A DNA stretch of 33,716 nt from Comamonadaceae bacterium (GTDB lineage: Bacteria; Pseudomonadota; Gammaproteobacteria; Burkholderiales; Burkholderiaceae_C), in contig JAAFIY010000033.1 in assembly GCA_013297985.1 (NCBI GenBank), forward strand, positions 1-33,716. Direction: 5' to 3'. The translations under genes were made by a program, and so were the position numbers. Below the pieces are notes generated by a model that was not told the DNA's origin, did not search any database, and worked only from the letters and a program-made list of their open reading frames with translations. Position 1 is the stretch's first letter; every line of letters starts with the position of its first letter. Below, in pieces: positions 16,634 to 22,653 of this stretch.

Positions 16634-16846
16634 ATGGCGGCCTGGCTGGATGTGGCGGCATGGTTTGACTACGTGGCCTTCTACGCCGCGTTGGTGGCGC
16701 TGCTGCTGGGGCTGCACCAATGGCGCCGGCGGGTGCAGCGCAGCAGTCGATTCAGGTCAAGTGACAAGCGGGCGCATCAGGACCCCGCTCGCGGGAAAGC
16801 CGCAGGGCCAAAGTGGCCGCCGCGAGGGCGTCGCCCTCATCGGTGA
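16634..16846 (+). CDS. Doubtful small membrane ORF after cutA
   Basis: A 70-residue frame that starts 4 bases after the cutA stop. The first 36 codons look like a real small membrane protein, with a hydrophobic helix (YVAFYAALVALLLGLHQW) followed by RRRVQR. The remaining half is rich in Arg, Lys and Pro and uses codons unlike neighbouring genes, and it runs over the hairpins at the convergent junction. It may be a short membrane peptide, the remnant of a longer gene, or chance. I recognise no family. Confidence 0.35.
   Translation: MAAWLDVAAWFDYVAFYAALVALLLGLHQWRRRVQRSSRFRSSDKRAHQDPARGKAAGPKWPPRGRRPHR
16824..16838. repeat. Hairpin GAGGGCG-T-CGCCCTC between convergent genes
   Basis: Perfect 7-bp arms around one base, 10 bases beyond the stop of the minus-strand DUF1254-like gene. 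A second inverted repeat, GGCCAAAGTGGCC, lies at 16806-16818. There is no T-tract; it may act as a weak or Rho-assisted 3' end for either strand. Confidence 0.4.
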
Positions 16847-16847
16847 A

Positions 16848-17531
16848 TCACCGCGCGGGTTCGTCGTCGATGCCGTTGCTGCAGCGCAGCGCTTGCAGGG
16901 CCGAGCGCGCGGCCGCCATGTCACCCACTGCCGGCCACACGCGCACAGCCACCAGGGCGCGCACATGGCGCACCTGCACCAGCTGCGCGCCCTCGGGAGC
17001 CATGCCCCCCACCGCCTGGCTGGCGTACACCCACCAATTGAGTTCATCAATGGGCGGCGGGGCAGAAGGCATTTGCTGGCTGAGTACCAATTGGCCGTCT
17101 TCTGACAGCACCAGCACCTGCCAATGCCCCGGCGCTTTGAGCACTGGCGGCCGCCAGCGCAGGTGCAGCACCGGCTGGCGCTGTAGATCAACCGGGCAGA
17201 TGGCCAACAAAGCCCCAGGATCAGCCCAAGGCGCGGCCTGCGATGGCGGATCTGGCGCGGGGTCTGCAGTTGCCCCAAGCCCGTTGCCCAGGCTATCGGT
17301 TTGCACACCCAGACTTGGGGGACGCCAAACACCTTGCACCGCCGCCGCGCTGGCAAAGCCCAATAGGGGCGCGTTCACGATGCGCGGGATGACCCACAAG
17401 CTGGCCAGATGCGTCAACACCGCTACGCAGCCCACCACCCAGACGGGCAAGGCCCACGCACCTACCCGGCCCCAGCCGCGCCTGCCACGGTGGGGTGAAT
17501 GGGTCTGGCGACTTGGGGTGTGGCCAGTCAT
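16848..17531 (-). CDS. DUF1254-like membrane-anchored protein (hypothetical)
   Basis: A 227-residue protein of unknown function. A basic N-terminus is followed by one hydrophobic helix at about 25-48 (WALPVWVVGCVAVLTHLASL), so it is probably anchored in the inner membrane with a periplasmic domain. The pattern HLASLWVIP, then ADPGALLAICPVDLQRQPV and HWQVLVLSEDGQLVLS resembles the short form of DUF1254 proteins. It overlaps the stop of the preceding DUF1214-like gene in an ATGA, and such small DUF1214/DUF1254 neighbours occur together elsewhere in Proteobacteria. The family call is by eye and moderate; a low-complexity Pro/Asp stretch (about 80-100) interrupts the domain. Confidence 0.65.
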   Translation of the reverse strand: MTGHTPSRQTHSPHRGRRGWGRVGAWALPVWVVGCVAVLTHLASLWVIPRIVNAPLLGFASAAAVQGVWRPPSLGVQTDSLGNGLGATADPAPDPPSQAAPWADPGALLAICPVDLQRQPVLHLRWRPPVLKAPGHWQVLVLSEDGQLVLSQQMPSAPPPIDELNWWVYASQAVGGMAPEGAQLVQVRHVRALVAVRVWPAVGDMAAARSALQALRCSNGIDDEPAR

Positions 17532-18244
17532 TCGCAGGCGCCTAAACGCTGTATGCGCCAGGCTTGCAACGGGTTCGTCCGCGCCAGCACCGATTCATTG
17601 GGTTGATACAGCCGAAGTACCAACACCAAACCATCAGAAACGGGTGTGGGCAGCAGCCAGCGCTGCGGCGTTTGCGCCGCCGCTGGATCGCGCTGCAAAT
17701 CAGCGTCAGCCAGTGCACCGTCGGGCTGGGTCTGAATGCGCCACGGGGTACCGGGCGGCGCACCTGGCAGTTGGGCGGGCCATTGACCCGGCGGAAGCAC
17801 AACGCCGTCGGCCATGGCCTGCCCAGCGGCCAGGGTGGTACCCAACCAGTCGCCATCGACGCTGTAGGCGTGCAAGCTCCAGCCCTGGGCCGGTGGCGGT
17901 GGGCCTTCAATGGCATAGGTGCATCGGCTGCTGAGCAGCGCGCCAGCGTCATCGGTATGGGCGTGCAGCGCCCACACCTGCGCAGCATCCGGCGCCAGAC
18001 TACCGACCACGGCCCGACGCGCACGGGCCCAGGGCGTGTCCGCCGCATCGGCCAGGGCAGCCGCGTGCTGCCACGGTGCCGCCACCGGCGCCAGTTGCTT
18101 GGCGCTGCGCCACACCCCGGCAGTGGCGAGCGCACCCAGCGCCAAACCCAACAGCAGCCAGCCCATCCAAGCCAGCACGCTCTGGGCGGCTTGGGCGGGG
18201 GTGTGCGCTAAGGCCGGCGCGGGTGAATCGGGTGGCTCAGCCAT
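17528..18244 (-). CDS. DUF1214-like membrane-anchored protein (hypothetical)
   Basis: A 238-residue protein of unknown function. Residues about 23-45 (LAWMGWLLLGLALGALATAG) are a transmembrane anchor, and the rest is likely periplasmic. The C-terminal part fits DUF1214: a GWSLHAYSVDGDWLG strand pair, WRIQTQPDG, then RWLLPTPVSDGLVLVLRLYQ and the final AWRIQRL. ATG 18244 overlaps the end of the YdeI-like gene by 8 bases; the frame extends to 18478 only as a shadow of that gene. It is coupled by ATGA to the DUF1254-like gene, so they probably act as a pair. No catalytic residues are recognised. Confidence 0.72.
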   Translation of the reverse strand: MAEPPDSPAPALAHTPAQAAQSVLAWMGWLLLGLALGALATAGVWRSAKQLAPVAAPWQHAAALADAADTPWARARRAVVGSLAPDAAQVWALHAHTDDAGALLSSRCTYAIEGPPPPAQGWSLHAYSVDGDWLGTTLAAGQAMADGVVLPPGQWPAQLPGAPPGTPWRIQTQPDGALADADLQRDPAAAQTPQRWLLPTPVSDGLVLVLRLYQPNESVLARTNPLQAWRIQRLGACE

Positions 18245-18908
18245 GGCGCGCGGGTTGTGGTGCCGGGGTGCCCGGCGCGGGCATGACCGGCCTGGGCCAA
18301 CTGTTGGCGCGCAGGTTGTGCTGCGCCAAAGCCGCCGTTTCGACCACCCGGCGCTGGCGCGTGACGTCTGTTTTCGCCTGAATGATCCATTCCAAAATGC
18401 CGCGCTGCGCGCTAGCGGGAAAGGCCGCAAACCAATGCGCTGCGTGCGGATGTGCCGCCAGGGCAAGCCGCAAGTCATCGGGTACTAGCAGCGCATCCAC
18501 CGTGTCTAGCCGCGACCAAGTGCCATCTTGCTGCGCCCGCTGCACGGCGGCCAAGCCGCTGGCATGCATCAGACCCTGCTGCGTCAGGTGTTGCACCCGC
18601 GCCTTGTTGGCGGCAGACCAGGCCGACCCCGAGCGGCGTGGCGCCATCCACAGCATGGAGCGTTGCGCGTCCAAGGCCTGCGGGCGGCTATCTACCCAAC
18701 CGAAGCACAGGGCTTGGCACACCCAATCGTGATACGTGACAAATGCCTGTCCACTGGCCTGGGCAGCGGCTTTTTTGCGCATCACCAACCAAACACCTTG
18801 GCGTTGCTGATGATGAGCCAGCAGCCATTGGCGCCAGTCGGCTGCCGTTGTGGGTTCCACACGCAAGGCCACCGCCTCGGTATTTGCTATTTTTTTTGTA
18901 GCTGTCAC
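18237..18908 (-). CDS. YdeI/OmpD-associated family protein
   Basis: A 223-residue predicted cytoplasmic protein of the YdeI family, whose biochemical role is not settled. Conserved stretches are WRQWLLAHHQQRQGVWLVMR, the YHDWVCQALCFGWVDSRPQA block, MLWMAPRRSGSAWSAANKARV and the C-terminal RGILEWIIQAKTDVTRQRRV. The only in-frame start that gives full length is GTG at 18908, without a ribosome-binding site. The codons for residues 3-9 (ATKKIAN) come from a lineage repeat at 18886-18902, so the true start may be a later GTG or TTG near VALRVEP. It lies 28 bases after the AEC transporter and overlaps the DUF1214-like gene. Confidence 0.8.
   Translation of the reverse strand: MTATKKIANTEAVALRVEPTTAADWRQWLLAHHQQRQGVWLVMRKKAAAQASGQAFVTYHDWVCQALCFGWVDSRPQALDAQRSMLWMAPRRSGSAWSAANKARVQHLTQQGLMHASGLAAVQRAQQDGTWSRLDTVDALLVPDDLRLALAAHPHAAHWFAAFPASAQRGILEWIIQAKTDVTRQRRVVETAALAQHNLRANSWPRPVMPAPGTPAPQPARHG
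18886..18902. repeat. Lineage repeat copy at the YdeI-like gene start
   Basis: On the minus strand GCTACAAAAAAAATAGC lies 6 bases inside the presumed GTG start and encodes ATKKIA. Confidence 0.8.
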
Positions 18909-18936
18909 GGCAATGAAATAGGGCGGTAGAGGTCGA

Positions 18937-19905
18937 TCAGCCCACTAGCCAGGCCATCGTAAACACCACCGCGCTGATGGTGACCAACCCAGCCAGCGTG
19001 GACACAGCCACAGCGGCGGTGGTGACGTCAGCCTGCACGTTGTAGCGCTGGGCAAACAAATACGCGTTGGCGCCCGCTGGCATGGCGGCTGCCATCACCA
19101 CCACCGCCAGGGGCAAGCCTTGCAGGCCCAGCGCCCACGCGGCCACGCCCACCACCAGCGGGTGCAGCAGGTTCTTGATGCCCACAAACACCAGCGCTCG
19201 CCGCAAATGCGCCCAGGCCTGTGGTGTGGCTAGGGTGTGCGCCAGGCTGATGCCCACCATCACCAAGGCCATGGGCCCAAAGGCGCTGCCCAGCACCACC
19301 ATGGGCTGGTCCAGCCACTCGGGGATGGACCAGCCCATGGCGCCCCAGGCCAAGCCCAACACGATGGGCACCGGCACCGGGTGCAACACCGCAGAGCGCA
19401 CCACCGTCACGGCGAGTGCACCAGCAGACGCAGCCGCACCGCCGTCAGCCCGCCCCACTGACGCACGGGCCAGCGCCAGCTCCATCAACACGGTTGAAAC
19501 GGTCAGCAAAATCAGGGCATGCAGCGACACCAGGGTGAGCAAGATCTGCAGGCCCGGCGTGCCGTAGGCCAAGCCCACCAAGGGCACGCCAATCATCACC
19601 AGGTTGCCGTACAGCGCCGTCATGGTCGACACCACGCCTTGCGGCGAGAACCGGTAAACAACCAACAGCAAGGCGTAGAGCACGCCGCTGCTCAGAAAAT
19701 AAATCAGCACCGGTCGACCATCAAAGCTGCCCAGGTCCATATGCGCCATCGAACGAAACAACAAAGGCGGGCCCAACACCAAAAAAATCAGGTTCGACAA
19801 GGCCTTGGTAGCAGACGGCGGCACCCAGCCCAAGGCACCCGCCAACGCCCCCACGGCGATCAGCAGCACCACGGGGATCAGCGCAGCGGTGACAGGGTCA
19901 GTCAT
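18937..19905 (-). CDS. AEC-family transporter
   Basis: A 322-residue inner-membrane permease of the auxin efflux carrier family, some members of which move malonate, malate or other organic acids. About ten hydrophobic helices are visible in two halves. Family marks are the ALSNLIFLVLGPPLLFRSMA segment, ALYGNLVMIGVPLVGLAYG with the conserved N..M.G.P, and MPAGANAYLFAQRYNVQADV near the C-terminus, close to the AEC MP.A.N...A..Y pattern. It is the first gene of a tight minus-strand run with the YdeI-like and DUF genes, and it is divergent from the first CLCA-like gene, with 86 bases between. Substrate unknown. Confidence 0.9.
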   Translation of the reverse strand: MTDPVTAALIPVVLLIAVGALAGALGWVPPSATKALSNLIFLVLGPPLLFRSMAHMDLGSFDGRPVLIYFLSSGVLYALLLVVYRFSPQGVVSTMTALYGNLVMIGVPLVGLAYGTPGLQILLTLVSLHALILLTVSTVLMELALARASVGRADGGAAASAGALAVTVVRSAVLHPVPVPIVLGLAWGAMGWSIPEWLDQPMVVLGSAFGPMALVMVGISLAHTLATPQAWAHLRRALVFVGIKNLLHPLVVGVAAWALGLQGLPLAVVVMAAAMPAGANAYLFAQRYNVQADVTTAAVAVSTLAGLVTISAVVFTMAWLVG

Positions 19906-19952
19906 TGAATCAAAAGTAGCTGGAATTGCGATGCACAGAACGCGGAAAAAAG

Positions 19953-19958
19953 TACACT
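19953..19958 (+). promoter_or_regulatory. Possible -10 element TACACT of the first CLCA-like gene
   Basis: TACACT lies 39 bases upstream of the ATG at 19992, exactly as in the second copy (22615-22620). The matching distance supports a -10 box. No good -35 is seen at 16-18 bases in either copy. Confidence 0.4.
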
Positions 19959-19991
19959 AAAAATTCCATGATCGCTTTAAGGACTTGATAC

Positions 19992-22424
19992 ATGCCAACG
20001 CATTTCCCGTTGATGAGCAGCCGCCTGCCTTCAATTGTTCGGTGGGGCGCCCTCGGCCTGGCTTTCGCTGCGGCCGCCATCAGCGCGCCCGCCCCCACCC
20101 TGGCGGCTGAACACCCGCTATCCAAAATCACCTTCGACGCGGCCCGCAAAGTGGACGTTCTCGATATGGTCATGTCGGTCGACTGGGACTTTGACGCGCC
20201 GCCCAGTGGGCCCGGGCCTGACGGCCAAAACCAAGTTTATGACCGCGCGTTCATCACCAACATCATCCGGCAGTCGGCCTTGTCCACTTATGTGATGACT
20301 GAAGGCCGCATGGTGGTGGGCACGGTGCGGGTGTACCGCAACAGCCAGTTCATGACCAACACCGACATCCAGTACCTGCAGCGCAATGGTCGGGCCAACG
20401 CCCACATCGGCGGGTACATGACAGGCTGCAAATCCTGCCGGGTCCAGCAATACGCGGGCACCAGCGAAACCACTGAAGCCCACGGCAAAACCGTCGCCCA
20501 CGAATTTGGCCACTACGTACTGGGCCAGTACGACGAATACCGCGAAGAGGGTGGCAAATCCACCGAGCCCGGCTCGCCGCAAGACGGCGACACCCCGCGC
20601 GACACCATCATGCACAACCACCTGCAGTTCGATGCGCTGTCTACTGCGGATGACTACATCGATCTCAATGTGCGCCGCACCGCCCAATTCCGGGTGTTCG
20701 GCCGCTCGCACTGGGAGGTGCTCACCGTGGCCCTGCCCAACGAACCGCCCGAGATGACCACGCTGCGCCAGCAGTACCGCTCGCTGGCGGGCCTGCCCAC
20801 TCCAACCCGCGCGGCCCTGACCCGCCCGCGCACCGGCTGGGAAAACGATCTGAACGTGGTCTTTATGGCCGACGACCCTGCGGGTGCTGCGGGCCGTGCG
20901 GGCACCGCTCCGGCTGGCGTTTTGCAAACCCTGCTGATTGACGTCACCCAAGGCGCCACGGCCCTGGCGGGCCAACTGCGCGCCGCCCAGCAAGCGGTAG
21001 ACAGCGCCGAGGCCAGCACCCGACTGCAAGTCATCGTGCATCCGTTCAGCGCGGCGCCGCTGGTGCCGTTCACCTTGCTCAATGACGCGGGCAAAAACAG
21101 TGTCAAGGCCGCCATTGCAGCCATTACGCCCGACTCCGCCACCGACGACGCCAGCTTGGCTGTGCGCTTGTTTGCATTTGCTGAAAGCGCCTTGCCCAGC
21201 CTGTTCCCGGCCGGGCCTGCCACCCAATCGGCTGGCGGCTTTTTGTTCCGGGTGTATGGGGCGCAGGCGATTGGTATCAACGGCGGCAACCTGTTTTACT
21301 TTGACGGCCGCGCCCTGCAAAACCTGGGCCCCGGCGCGGCGTTCTTGGGTGGTGCTCGCACCTCGCTCAGCGCCAGCTTGCGCTCGGCCTTGGCCCGCGT
21401 GCAGGCGGTTCGCACCCAGCGCGATACGCCTAGCGTGATGCTGTTCACCACCGCGACCGCCGTGGTCGAACCAACCGTCAGCGACAGCTTCCGCGCCGCT
21501 GGCGTGCCCATCTCGGCAGTGGCCCTGGCCACCACTGGGCAAGCACCGGCGGCTTTGCGTTCGGGTGAAGGCAGCAAGTCCCTGTTTGACCTGGCTAAAG
21601 ACACTCGCGGTGTGTACAAAGACGCCAACAAACCCGGCGATCTGGCCCGTGCGGCCGAACAAGCGGCCAATAGCAGCGAAGGTGACGACGTCGAGCAAAT
21701 CCAAGAAGCCTCAGCCACTTCACTGCCTGCTGCGGGCAACCTGCGCCTCAGCGCCACGGTGGCCGACGCCACGCTGGACAAAGAAGTCTCTTTCACCGCT
21801 TACTTTGAACCCGGCGACGCCAGCAAGCTAAGCTTCACCCTGGCCACACCGGGCGGGTTGGCGATCACGCCCACCAGCCTGCCGTCGGGCGTGACGTATT
21901 CGTTGGACGCGGCCAATGGCGAAGCCCGCTACCGCATTGCCACCACCGCGGCCGGCCGTGTCGGCGTGTGGCAAGCCACCCTGACCGCTGGTGCAGCGGT
22001 GGCCGGTGAAGTGGCCATTGATGCCCAGGTGCAGTCAGCCCTGTATGCGGTGATTGACGTGACCGGCGGCACCACCGAAGACCCCAAGCCCATCCGCATG
22101 GAAGTGGAAGTGGCTGGCCCCGTGCCTGTGCAAGGCGCCACGGTCACTGCCGACGTGTTTGACCGCAACGGCACCCGCGTGCGCACCGGCCTGGTGTTGA
22201 AAGACGACGGCGCCGCGCCCGATGTGAAACTCAACGACGGCCGCTACACCATCAGCCTGACCGATTTGCCCAATGGCGAATACGAAGTGGTGGTGAACGT
22301 GGTCAATAACGGGCAGGCCGTGTACACCACGGCAGGCAGCACCAAGAAGGGCACCAATGCGGCACCGCAGCCGGTGCCCGCCTTCCAACGCCGAGCCAGC
22401 GAGACCTTTGTGAAGACGCGCTGA
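19992..22424 (+). CDS. Secreted CLCA-like metalloprotease, copy 1
   Basis: An 810-residue exported protein. A signal peptide covers residues 1-39 (hydrophobic LGLAFAAAAISAPAPTLAA before EHPL). The catalytic domain (about 40-285) carries HEFGHYVLGQYDEY with His170, Glu171, His174 and Asp181, the same HExxHxxxGxxDEY arrangement as animal CLCA proteins (HEWAHLRWGVFDEY); TIMHN at 205-209 could be the Met-turn. Cys146 and Cys149 form a CxxC. A VWA-like region (310-560) lacks an intact DxSxS metal site (IDVTQG) and has an extra segment at about 400-465. Two C-terminal beta regions follow; the last (690-770) with EVAGPVPVQGATVTA and LKDDGAAPDVKLNDGRYT matches the CLCA end. No membrane anchor is seen. 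AAGGA lies 10 bases before the ATG. Target unknown; zinc dependence is inferred. Confidence 0.8.
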   Translation: MPTHFPLMSSRLPSIVRWGALGLAFAAAAISAPAPTLAAEHPLSKITFDAARKVDVLDMVMSVDWDFDAPPSGPGPDGQNQVYDRAFITNIIRQSALSTYVMTEGRMVVGTVRVYRNSQFMTNTDIQYLQRNGRANAHIGGYMTGCKSCRVQQYAGTSETTEAHGKTVAHEFGHYVLGQYDEYREEGGKSTEPGSPQDGDTPRDTIMHNHLQFDALSTADDYIDLNVRRTAQFRVFGRSHWEVLTVALPNEPPEMTTLRQQYRSLAGLPTPTRAALTRPRTGWENDLNVVFMADDPAGAAGRAGTAPAGVLQTLLIDVTQGATALAGQLRAAQQAVDSAEASTRLQVIVHPFSAAPLVPFTLLNDAGKNSVKAAIAAITPDSATDDASLAVRLFAFAESALPSLFPAGPATQSAGGFLFRVYGAQAIGINGGNLFYFDGRALQNLGPGAAFLGGARTSLSASLRSALARVQAVRTQRDTPSVMLFTTATAVVEPTVSDSFRAAGVPISAVALATTGQAPAALRSGEGSKSLFDLAKDTRGVYKDANKPGDLARAAEQAANSSEGDDVEQIQEASATSLPAAGNLRLSATVADATLDKEVSFTAYFEPGDASKLSFTLATPGGLAITPTSLPSGVTYSLDAANGEARYRIATTAAGRVGVWQATLTAGAAVAGEVAIDAQVQSALYAVIDVTGGTTEDPKPIRMEVEVAGPVPVQGATVTADVFDRNGTRVRTGLVLKDDGAAPDVKLNDGRYTISLTDLPNGEYEVVVNVVNNGQAVYTTAGSTKKGTNAAPQPVPAFQRRASETFVKTR

Positions 22425-22443
22425 TTCAGCCCCAAGCCCCAGC

Positions 22444-22487
22444 AACACCCGACGTGGCCAAAGTGCCCGTCGGGTGTTTGTCTTTTT
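22444..22487 (+). terminator. Rho-independent terminator after CLCA-like copy 1
   Basis: A perfect 11-bp stem (22444-22454 with 22468-22478), a 13-base loop, then TGTCTTTTT. It lies 20 bases after the stop codon and separates the two paralogues into independent transcripts. Confidence 0.9.
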
Positions 22488-22518
22488 GGGCTGTTGCGCT
22501 CTATTTGATTGCCGAAGC

Positions 22519-22536
22519 AGCTACAAAACATATAGC
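22519..22536. repeat. Lineage repeat copy after CLCA-like copy 1
   Basis: AGCTACAAAACATATAGC, intergenic, 31 bases after the terminator T-run. Confidence 0.8.
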
Positions 22537-22614
22537 AATTTCCGCTTTGTCAGGCCTGGCGTGGCCGTGGCTTGGGCGATGCTCAACCGGCGGGGCAATC
22601 GACCACCTTGCCGC

Positions 22615-22620
22615 TACACT
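22615..22620 (+). promoter_or_regulatory. Possible -10 element TACACT of the second CLCA-like gene
   Basis: Same hexamer and same 39-base distance to the ATG as in copy 1, in otherwise diverged flanks. No convincing -35 was found. Confidence 0.4.
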
Positions 22621-22653
22621 TCAAAAACCACGAAGCGACTGGGGATTTGACCG

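Noticed and set aside
16813-17934. A 373-codon plus-strand frame opposite the DUF1254/DUF1214-like genes
   Set aside because: Rich in Arg, Ser and Pro without domains, while the minus-strand genes overlap neatly and have membrane anchors and plausible domain patterns.
20034-20108. The CLCA-like proteins as membrane-bound chloride channels
   Set aside because: Only the N-terminal signal is hydrophobic; no further membrane segments or C-terminal anchor exist, and CLCA proteins themselves are now seen as secreted proteases.
20118-21704. A 528-codon minus-strand frame opposite CLCA-like copy 1, with a similar one at 22837-23979 opposite copy 2
   Set aside because: Their presence in both copies follows from the duplicated plus-strand codons; composition is that of shadow frames with no motifs or start signals.
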